64,000 nucleotides of DNA from Cymodocea nodosa (Eukaryota; Streptophyta; Magnoliopsida; Alismatales; Cymodoceaceae), in the NCBI GenBank assembly GCA_036874045.1, contig CM072338.1:22776501-22840500 (forward strand), in the 5' to 3' direction. A program made the position numbers and the translations under genes. The notes below the pieces were generated by a model. That model was not told where the DNA came from, made no database searches, and saw nothing but the letters and a program-made list of their open reading frames with translations. This document shows, one piece after another, positions 37,463 to 50,415 of this stretch; position 1 is the first letter of the stretch; every line of letters starts with the position of its first letter.

Positions 37463-39501
37463 ATTTGTTCGATTGTGTGATATTAATTTCTTTTTTACTA
37501 TTGATTATTGTTTTTGTATTGATTTTTTTTAATAGTATTAAATTTAATTTGTTTGGATTTGATCACACCCCGAAACCCAAAACTTTGGAGATCACGCATA
37601 CATGTGCCTGCGCTTTTCATCTAATTAACCTCATTTACGTATGGTAAAAATGCTTACCATGCACGATCAGTTGATCAGAGTCATGATTTTATCAGAGTAT
37701 GCTTTTCATCCTTCCCTGCAAAAAAAAAAATTAACATGGCCTAAACATGAAATTTTCACACACTTGTTTGATACGTATAAAATTAGTCCATGAATCATTT
37801 TCTTCAAAAAAAGATGTACAACTTAATATTTATATGTACGTGACATCCACAGAACACATGTGCTGTGGACAATAGGTTGGTGTTTTCTCCATATTAACGC
37901 ATACATACCACACACAGCATGCCACCAACCGCGCACGCTCATTACCACTTGGATGGAACGTTCAATCGTGAAGGGAATTGATGTATCAAAATGCAAAAGC
38001 AGACAACAAATAGCTACCTGGAGAAATCCATCATGCCCAAAAAATAAAACAAATAAATAAAACGGTATATTCCTTCTCCTTCTCTTGATCATGGCACGTC
38101 AACACGTTCGAAAATCCAAGGGCGATGCGCCACGTGTTAGTCTTTCACACGTTACCAACTGTTTGGTCACCGCCACCTCCCCAAGTGATCTACCAAGCAC
38201 GAAGGAATATTAATTAGAATGTTTAAGACTTTGCAAACTCTAATTAAAAAGCATTACCACCGACAAGAAAACAAATCCATTAACGCCAGGTGGTGAAGCG
38301 ACTGTAGTTTAGATAAAAGAGCACAGCAAAGAGATTTAGAAAAGCAACAGAGGTTAGACTCTGGTAGAAGTAAAAGAATAAGAACATCGGCCTAATAATC
38401 AAGCGTGGCGGAAAAAAATCAAACACTCAACCTGGACATGGCAAAAGAAGTTGCCTAAAATTGTGACATTTGATTAATTATTTCCTTTACCCACATTAGT
38501 TAATTAGAGAGTTTCTATATATAATACACCTGAGTTGGAAATCCAAGGACGATTAATTAATTGGATGCAAAGGAGTGAAGATACATGTGCCGTACAAAAT
38601 TTTCAAGATAACAATACTTGCAGTATCCTTTACGATTCAAATGTTGAAAAATATAAAAATTATTATCGTTACCAAAATAAAATTCAGGGAAAAGAAAGAT
38701 GAACGTGATTGATTGCCCTCCCCTCTTGCCTGTTTTTTTCATTCGCCGTCAATGGAATGGGTAAAGCGATGAGCCCATCAGACGAGTCCACTGCTGCGGT
38801 ATCTGTTTAAAAACTGATACGTCAAAATGTAGAATTAAAACTTACACGGGCAATTCCACCCATATATAATTAGAGCGGACTTATTACTGATACGTTTCAC
38901 ATTTTCTGCACAAGTATTGTGGTACGATCTCTCTTAACCTCCTTTCATTATTTCATTTAATGTGGTTGAGAGCTCCGTGCAAAAGATTACTTAATCCTCA
39001 AACGCAATGATAAGGTAAATCTTTGTGTTCTAAGTACCATGGATAAAAATCTGGGAAAAAAATAAAAACCAAAATAGTTAAACGTGCCCAAATATTATTT
39101 TAACCATAAACCATCTGTCAGTCCAGTCCCCAGGAAACGGAGAAGGTAACCATTTTATCTAATCTTCATTCCATTTCTTGTTTCGTTCCTCACAAGTGAA
39201 CATACATTGAAGAGGACAGAAATGCAACCGAATAAACAACAATCGATCGAATTCCATCAAAAAAGCAACAAACGACCGACTAACGTGAAAGTGGAACGGA
39301 ATCACTTCGTTCTTAATCCTCTCAGAAACACAAAACGTCCAAAAGAGATAAGAAAAAAAACACCTGATGAAGAAACTTCCTTACATTTACCAAATATCAC
39401 ATAATATTTCAGCAGAGTTTTCCACAGTCCACAGAATAAAAAGAGAAGAAGGACACCACGACTACAAATTCACAAACCCTGGAACATGACAGCATCAAAA
39501 A
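37463..39501. other. intergenic spacer, no gene seen
   Basis: This holds the zinc-finger 3' untranslated region at the left and the H2B 3' region at the right, with AT-rich sequence between them. Short frames at 37823-38092 and 39207-39404 show no family features. Confidence 0.5.
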
Positions 39502-39921
39502 TCAAGCGCTGGTAAACTTGGTAACAGCCTTGGTCCCCTCGGAGACGGCATGCTTTGCCAACTCCCCAGGCAGAACGAGCCTGACGGACGTCTGGATCTC
39601 CCTGGAAGTGATGGTAGGCTTCTTGTTGTACCTCGCCAGCCTCGACGCCTCCTGCGCGAGCTTCTCGAAGATGTCGTTGATGAAGCTGTTCATGATCCCC
39701 ATGGCCTTGCTGGATATCCCGATGTCGGGATGGACCTGCTTCAGCACCTTGAAGATGTAGATCTTGTAAGTCTCGACGCTCTTCGCCTTCTTCTTTTTCT
39801 TCTTATCCACGCCGCCTTCCTTCGTCGGGAGCTTTTTCTCCGCCTTGGGCTTCTTCTCCGCCGGGGCCTTCTCCGCCACCGGCTTATTCTCCGCGGGCTT
39901 CTTCTCGGCCTTGGGCGCCAT
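39502..39921 (-). CDS. H2B: histone H2B, copy 1
   Basis: An intronless gene encoding 139 residues. The N-terminal tail (residues 1-48) is a Lys/Ala/Pro/Glu-rich series of PAEKKP-type repeats, as in plant H2B. The histone fold includes [40 protein letters not shown] and [20 protein letters not shown], and the conserved C-terminus [15 protein letters not shown] contains the Lys that is ubiquitinated in H2B. It pairs with H2A in the nucleosome. The protein differs from the copy at 43371-43790 only at residue 12 (Asn here, Lys there). The coding GC content is high and codon use strongly biased. Confidence 0.97.
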   Translation of the reverse strand: MAPKAEKKPAENKPVAEKAPAEKKPKAEKKLPTKEGGVDKKKKKKAKSVETYKIYIFKVLKQVHPDIGISSKAMGIMNSFINDIFEKLAQEASRLARYNKKPTITSREIQTSVRLVLPGELAKHAVSEGTKAVTKFTSA

Positions 39922-40029
39922 TGTCAGGAAGGAGGAACAAACGGCCGTGTATTCTGTGACTTCCGACGGAAAGCAAGGAAGATCAGTTGAAATGGACTTG
40001 TTAGATGGGGGAAGAAAATGCGCGGTCGG

Positions 40030-40165
40030 ACTTTATTTATAGAAGTAGGAAATTGCTTCTGGTTGGTCCCGAAGATGTGGTCAGGATCACTGACGTGGAG
40101 TATTGATCTACCGTTGGATGTTTTGGCGAGTGTTTCCAAAACTTTGGATTGATGACGTGGTAAAT
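40030..40165 (-). promoter_or_regulatory. H2B copy 1 promoter
   Basis: On the minus strand a TATAAATAAAG box covers about 40031-40041, some 110 bases upstream of the ATG. TGACGTGG (reverse complement CCACGTCA) occurs at 40091-40098 and 40153-40160. ACGTCA is the histone hexamer of plant S-phase promoters. The same elements occur in the second copy. Confidence 0.7.
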
Positions 40166-43100
40166 CTGGAGAACTGCGTCGTGGATAATGGTAGCCGTCG
40201 GTATGGGCCGATTCGGTCCAGACCAACTCAATGATCCGGTTCAATATTAAAATATAAAAATTATTAATTGAAGCTTAACCATTTATGAAAAATTACCCAA
40301 AAAAAACAATGAAAATATTAAGTATAGTCGTAGGAATAATAAAATAATAAAATAAAATTGAAAACAAATACTTCAGAAGGATTATTTATGTTAAAAATAG
40401 CAGCGCGAGGTGTTAAGTCTGATTTATGGCATCCTACGACGAAAATACACATTTTAAAAATTTAAAATTTTTACCTTAAATTGTGAAATTTCTTTTCAAG
40501 TTGTATGATTTGAAATTTATATTATACCTTTCAACAAGCATTTAACATGTTTCTAACAACTTCACTTCCTAAATATCAAACATTGTCAACAATTTGTCTA
40601 AGGGACATTATCGTGTAGAAGAAAGTTATAACTTGTAATTAATTTTTATGTTCCAACTCATAAAAATCATGATATTCAAGTAATTTATCCATCTTAATAA
40701 AATAAAATGAAATGAAAAAAATTAATAAACCAAACATATAAAAAAAATAGAACATTCTATATATTTCATTCACTTGTACTTTATTTATTCAATAATATTC
40801 ATCATGTTCACTATTACAATAATTATTAGGCATGTATTTATATAAAAAATAGATGGTACATAATGTGGTATGCTTGTTGCTCTATTGTAATGGAATAAAT
40901 ATTAGGTTTAATTATGGACAATATTATGTATATATTAAATCTGTGACTTGTGTGTATGTTTTGTATATCCATTTACATTTTTCTAAATAAGATTTCAATT
41001 TTTGATAAGGGAGATGGTAACAATATAAAAGTCTAACTATAAATGAACACAATGATAAAATATAGAGTTTATAACAAATTTACTTTCTACATATTAATAA
41101 CGCAATGTCAATCATTTATCTACTAATTCATTTTAATGTCTAAAATATTCATAACCTTGATGTTAATTGATCTATTGTGCGAGTTGATGTAATAGTAGAA
41201 TTTCTTAGAACCTATTAGCTTTTAGAATCTATAATGTTAACTATATATTAGGTTTTAGTTGAGGAAAAGGAAGGGAGAAACATATAAGAAATGATAACCC
41301 ATGAACAAAGGAAGAGAAAGAGGAAGAAGGGGAAAACTCACAATGGATGTTTGTCTTTAATTGAGCATCAAATGTAGTGTTGATCCATGGGTTTTGATTA
41401 GATGAAGAGAAATCAAATGACTATAACCTTTAATCGTTCCAACAATAAAGGTCTTTCGATAATAACATTTGATCAAGTGAGAAGGAATACAACCTTCGTT
41501 TTACATTTGAACTCAACTAAAGTAAACACTCACAAGAAAGAAAATGTGTGACGAAGAGAGTGAAGACATCTAGATGAAGTTCTACAATAAGAAATAAGAA
41601 AGGCATTCTGATGAAGTTATACAACAGAAGATAGAGTTTTCACAAGAAGAAAGAGAGTGCGAGTGCGAGTGCTACAAGAGAGAGAGGAATTGTCATGTTT
41701 TTGCAAGGTTATTTTCATGAATAATACATTGGAGCAATTTTGAAAGTCAAGGTACGAGGATGAAACCCTCAAGGGAGATTTATTCGAATATAAAACTTGG
41801 AACTAGAAGTGTGTTAAAACTAAATGTGATAATAAGATACAAATGTTTTTGTTTTACTGTATATTATGCCTTAACTCTTAACATAGGCTCAAGTCATTGT
41901 CATTTTAATCCTCTATCATAATGAATCAATTAATTGGAGGTGGACATCCATTGAAAATGTCGAATATTTTTGAGGATTTGTTTCAAAAACAAATAAATTA
42001 AAAAAAGGTCAAGTTTAAGTAAGTTAGATTACCCCCCTTCTATCTCGCACATATTACACTTTGTTTAACGATGATGAGAAGTGTCCATAATATTCACTCA
42101 GGTCATTGTTCTAGGACTTGTCCCAAAGATAGGAAAAGGTTATCCATTGAAACCTCAACTAAAACCAACCATTCATTATGAATTGGCCTTTGATCCAAAG
42201 CTGATCTTCTTAGTCACGTGGGAAATTCTTTCAAGGAGATTATAAATGTGAGGTTTGCTATTATTTAGGTGATTACAAGGAAAGGCATGAACATGCTTTA
42301 AGCGTTTGACTAGACACAAGGTGAAATAAACGTATCATTAATGCGAATTAATTTGACTAATCACTTACCAAAGTAAACTTCTACACAAGTGTTTAGATTT
42401 TTCTTTATTTTTTTTGCACAATAGTGGTGGTTTTTTCCTTGTGTTTCCAAGTAAAGACTTCTTTTCCTCAACGTTGAGAGAATACCAGTTTTAATAATAA
42501 CGTTTATATGGCCTTTTAACAATAAAGTTTAAATAGTTATTTTTACTTTTTCATGTACAAAAAACCACTTTACACGAAATGTGACGTTTCATATCCTAAT
42601 TTCTCTATTACTATTTATTACAGTTTTAATTATTTCAAAAGTTCACATTTATTCATTATTCTTATCTTTATAGAGCCTACTACCTTCATCCTCTTTAATA
42701 AAAGGTCATTCTTCATTGTCATATCAATGTAGTTTAATTGAAATTATGATAACAATCTCAAAACAAACGCTTTAAGAGTGATCTTTTGGTCAAACAGTCA
42801 TGACGAGAAAGAGAATATAAGCAGCAATCCATTCCGACTCAAAACAATTTAAGGTAACCCAAGGCTGTAAACTATCCTATGAAAAAATTAAAAGACATGT
42901 GAAAAGAACAAGAGGAAATCTCTAGTCTCAGGTTACGAGTACCAACACAGATGAAAAAAAGCAGAGGAACTTGAATAACTGAGGACAGCAGATGAACAGA
43001 ACCAAAGATTTTACGAATAGCGCCTCCCAATAATTATGGGTACTCCTCCCCATCCCAATAATTTTGACAACCAGACCAACCGTATAAGACTATTTATCAT

Positions 43101-43370
43101 AAAGTTGAGACTTATCATTTGAAGGTCGTGATCGAAAATATCGTAGATGAGAACCGCCTTCGTTCATAATCAGTCCGGAAACATGGTAATTGAAATGAAT
43201 AACGCATGCATAATTTAAAAGATAAGATGTAATTAAAACCGCATCCTCATAATCACCAAATATCGTAGTTTCAAACACAGATACCACAAACCCCAGAAGA
43301 AACTTCAAAGAAAGGAAGAAAATATCCCAGCTACAAATTCACAAACCCTAGAACATAACGACAACCGAAA
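40166..43370. other. spacer between the two H2B genes
   Basis: About 3.2 kb of AT-rich sequence. I see no coding exon. A patch at 41240-41720 is rich in GAGAAA/AGAAAG and repeats GAGTGC in GAGTGCGAGTGCGAGTGC. The spacer may contain decayed transposon sequence, but no ends or domains are recognisable. Confidence 0.5.
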
Positions 43371-43790
43371 TCAAGCGCTGGTAAACTTGGTCACAGCCTT
43401 GGTCCCCTCGGAGACGGCATGCTTTGCCAACTCCCCAGGCAGAACGAGCCTGACGGACGTCTGGATCTCCCTGGAAGTGATGGTAGGCTTCTTGTTGTAC
43501 CTCGCCAGCCTCGACGCCTCCTGCGCGAGCTTCTCGAAGATGTCGTTGATGAAGCTGTTCATGATCCCCATGGCTTTGCTGGAGATCCCGATGTCGGGAT
43601 GGACCTGCTTCAGCACCTTGAAGATGTAGATCTTGTAAGTCTCGACGCTCTTCGCCTTCTTCTTTTTCTTCTTATCCACGCCGCCTTCCTTCGTCGGGAG
43701 CTTTTTCTCCGCCTTGGGCTTCTTCTCCGCCGGGGCCTTCTCCGCCACCGGCTTCTTCTCTGCGGGTTTCTTCTCGGCCTTGGGCGCCAT
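43371..43790 (-). CDS. H2B: histone H2B, copy 2
   Basis: An intronless gene encoding 139 residues, identical to the H2B at 39502-39921 except Lys instead of Asn at residue 12. At the base level I count about six differences in 420 bases, mostly silent. The same histone fold and C-terminal [15 protein letters not shown] are present. Orientation is the same as copy 1, so this is a direct tandem duplication with about 3.4 kb between the genes. Upstream flanks diverge outside the TATA and ACGTCA elements, so selection, gene conversion or both may hold the coding parts together. Confidence 0.97.
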   Translation of the reverse strand: MAPKAEKKPAEKKPVAEKAPAEKKPKAEKKLPTKEGGVDKKKKKKAKSVETYKIYIFKVLKQVHPDIGISSKAMGIMNSFINDIFEKLAQEASRLARYNKKPTITSREIQTSVRLVLPGELAKHAVSEGTKAVTKFTSA

Positions 43791-43879
43791 CGTGGGAAAG
43801 GGGGAAAGAAGGGAAAGGGTTGATTTCTATCACACAGAGGCGTAGGAGGGTTGAGATGAGAAGGGTGTAGACGTTGGAC

Positions 43880-44010
43880 TTTATTTATAGAATACGACAT
43901 TTGGTTCTGGTTGGTTATGGCGATGTGGTTCGGATTCCTGACGTGGAGTCCCATAAAGCCGTTGGATGTGAGTGATTGGAAACGTTGATCGTCGGTGGAT
44001 GACGTCAACT
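43880..44010 (-). promoter_or_regulatory. H2B copy 2 promoter
   Basis: On the minus strand a CTATAAATAAAG box covers about 43880-43890. TGACGTGG (CCACGTCA) is at 43939-43946 and TGACGTCA at 44000-44007. Spacing resembles that in copy 1 and the GACTTTATTTATAGAA block is shared. Confidence 0.7.
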
Positions 44011-44227
44011 GCAACTTTGATAATAACAAGCGTCAGTTGGGCCGATTTCGGCCCAGACCCATTTCTGTTTGAACCCTGTAATCGTTGATCCGAGCAGTAC
44101 CAGATTTTTTTTCTCAGTTTTTATCAAAAATTATTATTTTAGAATCCCCACGCAAACTTCAGATATTTTCTACTCACATCAACGTCTATTTATAAAAAAT
44201 ACACCCCGTCCCATCCCATCTAAGCTT

Positions 44228-44282
44228 TCGTTACCTCTCTCTCTCTCTCTCTCGATTTACATACCCACAGAGGGGGAGAGAG
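44228..44282. repeat. (CT)n run and GA-rich partner
   Basis: A (CT)n run at about 44236-44254 is followed within 30 bases by GGGGGAGAGAGA, so the transcript could fold back on itself. It lies between H2B copy 2 and the next gene. Confidence 0.6.
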
Positions 44283-44557
44283 ATTATAGACACGTATTTA
44301 GAGATCAGAAAAATTATAAGCACCTATGGTAAATTTAATTTTAGTTGATCTTCATAATATTGAAAAAAAAAGACCTAAAAACTATTAAATTTAAATGACA
44401 TACTACCGTATAACAAAACCATAAAATTTAACTTCTTACCACCACACATCGTAAACCCATGGATAAATATTTTGTCTGTACATGAACAGTAAATCGCCAC
44501 GTGGTCATGGTCATCACTTCATACTTCCCCATGCCATCTTCCCACCGGTCCCACCAT

Positions 44558-44558
44558 T

Positions 44559-44602
<44 letters not shown>
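44558..44602. repeat. (AT)n microsatellite
   Basis: Roughly twenty AT units precede a C-rich leader-like stretch. The run is just upstream of the likely first exon of the gene whose coding part starts at 47000, so it may overlap that gene's TATA region. Confidence 0.9.
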
Positions 44603-44603
<1 letters not shown>

Positions 44604-46996
44604 GCCCATCTACTATTACATCTTACTTCCTCCCCACAACCAGCGCCCACCGTCTTATCTCTCCAACCCTCGCCATCCCCCACGACCCGTGCTCTTTTCC
44701 CGTCAAGAACCCTCGATCCTCCTCAGATCTCGCTCTAATCCCCTTCGACCTTGCCCTCCGACGATGGTCTGATTCCTCCCCCGATCTCCGAGCCCGATTT
44801 TTTGATCTTCCCCTCTTCAACCTCCAATTCCCCTAGTATCGTCTTTAGAAGGGTCTAGATCTGTGGCGAACGTCGGCAGGCACCTCTGACCAGCATCGAC
44901 CATGCCTTCGGTGCTTGTCGGGCGCTACCACACGATATCGATCTTGATCTCCTCCGTCGCCTGCTTTCACCCTGGTTCTTGTTCTCATCGTCATAAACAT
45001 ATTGAAAAATGGAATCGTCGTTGTAGTCTTTGTTAACGTTTCAAGGATGGAGATGAATCAGCAATAATTTCTCCGTTTTCTTATTTTCCGTGTCCTACTT
45101 ATTGCTCAGTCTTCTGATTTTGGACGAGTAGTAGTTTGACGAAGATCCTGTGGGGTTCCTTCGGTGTACCTGGTTGGGTTTGTTCGATCAATTTGCCGGG
45201 GATTTGGAATTGAGAAAACCGCTTCTTTTCGTCAAGTCCAGTGCTTGGGGACTATTGCTTGACAAACATAAAATATCGTTTTTCCCCAGGTAAATTGATA
45301 TTTGCGGTAATTTTATTTTGTCCTGTCGTCGATCTCTACTGTTATCTTGGAAAATAGTGTAGTAATTTTTATTTACCATCGTCGCCTTTAAACTTATTCC
45401 AGCGCCCTATTCTATACTCCATGCCCCGTGGATGATAGCTTTTTTGAAACCATGCCAATTCTGTATGATATCTTCTTTATTTTTTGCTTTCCCTTCATCT
45501 GTATTACCTTTCTGTTTATATTCAAAGGTGATTTCCTCAATGAGGGGTTTTTTTGCTCGGTAGCCGCTACTGTAGTTGATCAGTTCAAGCTGTTATATTT
45601 TATGGGTACTGTCTAGGCCTTTCCTGGCATGGTATTGCCATTATCCTCTACTTCTAACTAGGATAAGTAAAAGCTTACAGTTTCTGTTGCGTTATCTGGA
45701 TTCTGGGGCTCCCCTTTCTTCCTTTTTCTGGATTCTGCTTTGCACAATTTTATTTATTGATATTAATAGTTGAACATGCTTCTTCAGTTATAACTTCCTC
45801 AGTGGTCTCAATATTGCAGTACCAATATCCGTTTCTATAGTGTTCATCGAGCATCTTGCCATAAAATTTTTGCCTTCTTTTCATTTACTTATTGTACTTA
45901 TAAATGTAGTTTTATAATCATGGTACATTAACCTTGTTTCACTTTAATGGTTTCTGCAAGCTCTTGTTGATTTTGAATTCCAACAAGTGTAGGGCTTTGA
46001 GCAAGCAAGCCGAGAACCTCTTTTGCTATTATGTACGTCTATGTTTTCTCGTATTAGTTGCATTAACGTTTGATGGTCACATTAAGGAATGATTAAGAAT
46101 GAAAGAGACCACAACTATTGTTAGCCGAAACAATGAAGTTTAAGTGTTGCATAGTAATTTTTAAATTTATAATGAAGAGATTAATCTATCGTGATTTGTC
46201 AGCGATATTGCAATAATGATGATTAGGAATAATATAAGAATGGTACATGGACCTCAAAATGGACTTCCAATATAAATGATACCAAAATTACACTTGAATG
46301 GCACGTGAAATTTTGAGTGCCATTTGTGATAAGAAAATGACACCAAAATGCCAGTGTCATTTGATTGTTATTGTTCTAGGTTGATTTTGGAGTCTAGATA
46401 CTTCGTAATATATTGTTTTCTTGATTACCAAATAAGATTTCCCTGTTTTTCCACTCTCCCTTTTCTCGGTAATTTATTTTTTCCCCCAGTTCCCCTACAA
46501 GTTGTTTATCTCAAATTCTCAACTAAGAGTAATACAATATAAAATTGGGTTTATATTATATATGTTTTGATTGTTACTGTTCTAGGTCGGTTTTGGAGTC
46601 TTGCTACTTCGGTTCATAATATATTGTTTTCTTGATTACCAAATAAGATTTCCCTGTTTTTCTGCTCTCCCTTTTCTTGGTTATTTATTTTTTCCCCTGG
46701 TTCCCTTGGAAGTTGTTTATCTCAAATTCTCAACTAAGAGTTGTACAAGATAAAATTGGGTTTATATTATATATGTACATGTGTGCATGCATGCCCAGAT
46801 GGACATGGGTATGTGTGTGCATGCTCTTGTGTGTGTACATCTTTGTTTTCTATTATCAAATCTTTCATTTATTGTTGAGAGTATCTTAGCAGTTTTTCTA
46901 TAAAAAGCACCTGCATGAATACTTGCTTTTGTCCCAATTCAGTCCTAAAGTTGTGTTAGAGCAAGTTTGTGTGGTGCCTAACGATTGTTGTTTTAG
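44600..46996 (+). other. probable leader exon and leader intron of the 47-49 kb gene
   Basis: C/T-rich sequence at about 44620-44960 looks like a 5' untranslated leader. Everything from there to the acceptor TTTTAG at 46996 is probably leader intron(s), including a 206-bp tandem duplication. No convincing coding exon was found in this stretch. Exact leader splice sites are unknown. Confidence 0.4.
46361..46776. repeat. about 206-bp tandem duplication
   Basis: Copy 1 at about 46361-46566 and copy 2 at about 46567-46776 share long runs, for example TAATATATTGTTTTCTTGAT, TACCAAATAAGATTTCCCTG and GTTGTTTATCTCAAATTCTC. They differ by scattered substitutions and short indels. The duplication is head-to-tail inside the probable leader intron. 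Confidence 0.85.
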
Positions 46997-46999
46997 CAA

Positions 47000-49117
47000 A
47001 TGGATGTTGTGTCTATAAGACAAGATATCAGTGCTCCTGATGGATATGCAGCTTATGACTGTGAGAAGGAAAAGTCAATGACCGGGGAACTTCGAGTTTA
47101 CTTTGAACAAAACTTGCAGCTTACAGATTTTGGCAAACATTTGTTTGTGGATAATTTGAATCCAAATCAAAATGAGATGCGTGATACATACAATGAAAAT
47201 GCATGCCAACAGCCACACATAATTGAAGTGAATGATCTAAATATAAACAACAGATATTTGGAAAAATGTGCAACATTCCCTCACTCAGAAGAAAGACGGT
47301 CTTCTTGTATACCAGTCAAAGGAATGGAGAACAAATCAGTTGCGTTGAAGGAAAGTCAATGCCAATTGAAAATTACAGACTCTGCATCAACAAAAACTGA
47401 CGTAACTACCTACAAACGATCATTCTCTTTACCTGTAAGTTTCCAAATTAATCACTCTATTTTATACTGGCAATGAATGTTATTGAAATAATCCAAAAAA
47501 GTGAAAAAGGGGACTTGCATGTGCACTTGCACACGTATCCTCAATTAGTTTTGAGTTGAATGTCGTATTTTTTCCATGATGTTAAAGTTGCCAAATTTTT
47601 TCACATTCACTTGATCAAAAAAGGACACTTATAGGACCATAAGGTTATAAGTGAGAAAGAGTGTTAAAATGGTTTCACATTTGAATTAGAAAAGGAAGCT
47701 TGCACATAGATTAGCATGATGATTTTTCATTCTTAAAGAATTGATTTTCAATTGGATGTTTCACATTTCTATAAATGTAAATCATATATTATTGTCTATT
47801 TAAAAGACAGAGATCTTGACTTATCCCACTTGTTTACCTTCCCGGTTTTTAATTTTTTTTCTTTTCTTCTTTTAGTTTTTTTTTTGTGAATTCTCTGTTT
47901 TATCCACTTTTTTCTAGTTTTTATAGAAGGCTTGGTGTTTATTTGTTGTATCCATCTTTTTTCATCATTGAAATAATGATGATGGTGATGATGATAATGA
48001 CAATGCATTTATCAACCTTCTCTATTAGTTCTAAATAAATTATTAGTCAGCAACAAGTACCAAGCATAAGCAGCTCAGTCACCTAGAGGTTGTTGTTGCA
48101 TATGTGGTTATTAAGGTGCCAAAGCACCCAGGCAATGTCACCTAGCCCTTTGGCAACATCTTGGTATCCAGTGATTTTTCCTATTTTTTAAATATAGGTT
48201 TGTGAGGTTTTTTAAATTTAGGCATATGATCCATTAATAACTTGAAATACTAACGTACCAATGAAATCTAAACGTAAGTAACACTAATATATTAATATGA
48301 GCTTTCTTCTTGTGACATTTTAAGCAAAAATAATAGACTGTCTACTGTTGTAACATAGATCCAAATCTACTATTTTTTACATGTTTCATGTTAATTCAGT
48401 TATCTGTTTTTTACAGTTGATTCATGAACTACTAGGATTCTTATAAAAGATAAACTCAAACTTAGGTAACATCTTAAACATTGTTTTCTCTTGAAATTTC
48501 AACAGAACAATGTTGCTGTAGATACCTATAGGTAAGGTTCTTGTAGATTTTGCTGTTTGATGATTTCCCAATACCCAAATAAGGCAATAATAATGTTCTT
48601 TTCTTTTCTCCCTTTCTGCATTTCAGTCTCGCCTGAAGCTTGTTTCTGCCATGAAAGGTGGTCGTGAAGAGCATGGGAAGCCCTTGAAAGGAAAGCCCAA
48701 TGTCAAATGGGCAGCTGATGTCTATGATCCTCCTATTACCCTGATGTCACACACTGTAAAAAACCAGCACCAGCAACCAAAATCGAAGAAGAAAGACCGA
48801 AACAAGAATAAGCACAGGAGAAAGTCCTCGCGTGGGAATGCTGGTGGCAAGAAACATGTTAACCAGACTACCTCCAGCAGCAACACTGAACCATTATTCC
48901 TGAGGTTTGCCATAAACTCGTATCATGTAGGTCCTTACCTAAAAAGGCTTGACATATATGATTGTCATCATTTGCAAATTGCAGATTGCAGGCACCAATG
49001 GATAAAATACTGTTAGATGACTTTGCTCGATCAGGTGTGGAAGAGGACTTGGATTATGCCGTGAGTGGCGCAGAATCAAAATGTGGGAGTAGTTTCATGG
49101 TTGAATCTCTTGCTTAA
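47000..49117 (+). CDS. plant-specific protein of unknown function (KWAADVYDPP motif)
   Basis: Three coding exons, 47000-47434, 48627-48904 and 48985-49117, join in frame to give 281 residues. The ATG at 47000 lies three bases after an acceptor (TTTTAG). Residues 1-145 are mostly polar with no domain I recognise. Residues about 170-181 carry VKWAADVYDPPIT, which I associate with an uncharacterised plant protein family. A strongly basic Lys/Arg/His/Ser tract follows (about 198-223), then SSSNTEPLFLRLQAP and an acidic end. The basic tract suggests nuclear location or nucleic-acid binding, but that is inference. The last junction uses CTGAG|GTTTGC to GCAG|ATTGCAG; the alternative acceptor six bases on gives a stop. 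Confidence 0.75.
48100..48190. mobile_element. GGTGCC-family terminal fragment, copy C
   Basis: AAGGTGCCAAAGCACCCAGG followed by GTCACCTAG resembles the ends of the elements near 4.0 kb and 28.4 kb. Only one end is recognisable. It lies in the intron between the first two coding exons of the 47-49 kb gene. Confidence 0.35.
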
Positions 49118-50415
49118 GTACGATGCTGGACAGCAGAGGCATGATGGCTAGTCTATCACCGACTAGACGTAAATAAAAATACCATTAAAACAGTCTTGCT
49201 TGTTTTCCAAGTATGCCTGTGATGCATCAATATATGATTTCTAGACGCCGAGTATTGGGTATTGGTTACGTGATTCTGTTTGTTTGCTGCATATTTATGT
49301 GTTGTGGCCAAGTGTTGAACACTGTTTTCGAAAAAAGACTATCAAGAATCGTATCATATCTTCCTCCTTGTATAACTAAAAGGTTTAGAATTGAAGTATA
49401 TTTTGATAAAGAATGCTGATTTCACATGGCTTTTCCTTTAAATGAATGTTAGTGGACTTGCGTGCTTATTGATTTCATTAACTTTGCTTGCGGATCTGGT
49501 TGTAAAATCCTGGTATATTAATGTTTTTAGTTGTTCGTCATGCATGTAAAGAGTTCGGTAGACTGTCGGTTAGAACGTGGCCTTGAAGAGAAAATAGAAT
49601 GACTGTATAAGCTGTTATAATTTCTGCCATTCAACTTTGTTAAACGATGAAGTCATAAAGATGGCAAAACTAGGTGTTTTTTATTTCATGGAAAGATCAT
49701 ACATAAGCACGTCTTGTTTTCAAGCATTTGTCACCGATTTCATACCACAAGTTGTTGATTGAACGCAAGGGAAGGAAGATGACAGGCTATTGGTGGTATA
49801 AAGTCATGGTTTGTAACAATCTGATGAGACGCCGAATTTTCCTTGGTTTGATATCATAAATCTTGGGCGTCCCATTTATCATGAGAGGGTAAGTTTGACA
49901 TTTCGGCATCATTGGATGATACCATAAAATCTTGCTTGCAGCTTTGTACCGACCACATACTCGCAAATTATGTTAAATTTACATATTTTTAGTTAGTCTA
50001 GATCGATAACTTATATTTCGCCAAACAAAGTGAAAACTTAAGCACCTTCCTTACGATACAAATAGATGCATGCACCCATAGCGATAGCAATACGGTTCAA
50101 TTGATTGTCTATTCCTTTATATGAGATTTTAAATTCAAACCTAATGAAAAATACTACCATTATTAAACAAGATGCACCTATATGCTTGGAATCTTACTTT
50201 TTAACAAAAAAATAAAAATCCATTATGTAAAATCAATTTTTTCTCTTTCCTTTTTGCTGTGGAACAGTGCACGACTCTTCACACAGGAACGACGTTCAAT
50301 AAAGTTCTTTTAAATATTGGTAACGTTTTACAATAAAACTGCTACATTTATACACTACCAACCAATTAGTTTACTACATATGTGAAAATTCACAAAAGTA
50401 AAAAAGTAGAGCTAA
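49118..50415. other. spacer between convergent genes
   Basis: This holds the 3' untranslated regions of the unknown-function gene (left) and the RRM gene (right, minus strand). No other gene is visible. Confidence 0.5.

Noticed and set aside
39518-39990. Plus-strand frames opposite the H2B genes
   Set aside because: They mirror the highly biased H2B coding sequence. The same shadows appear opposite the second copy.
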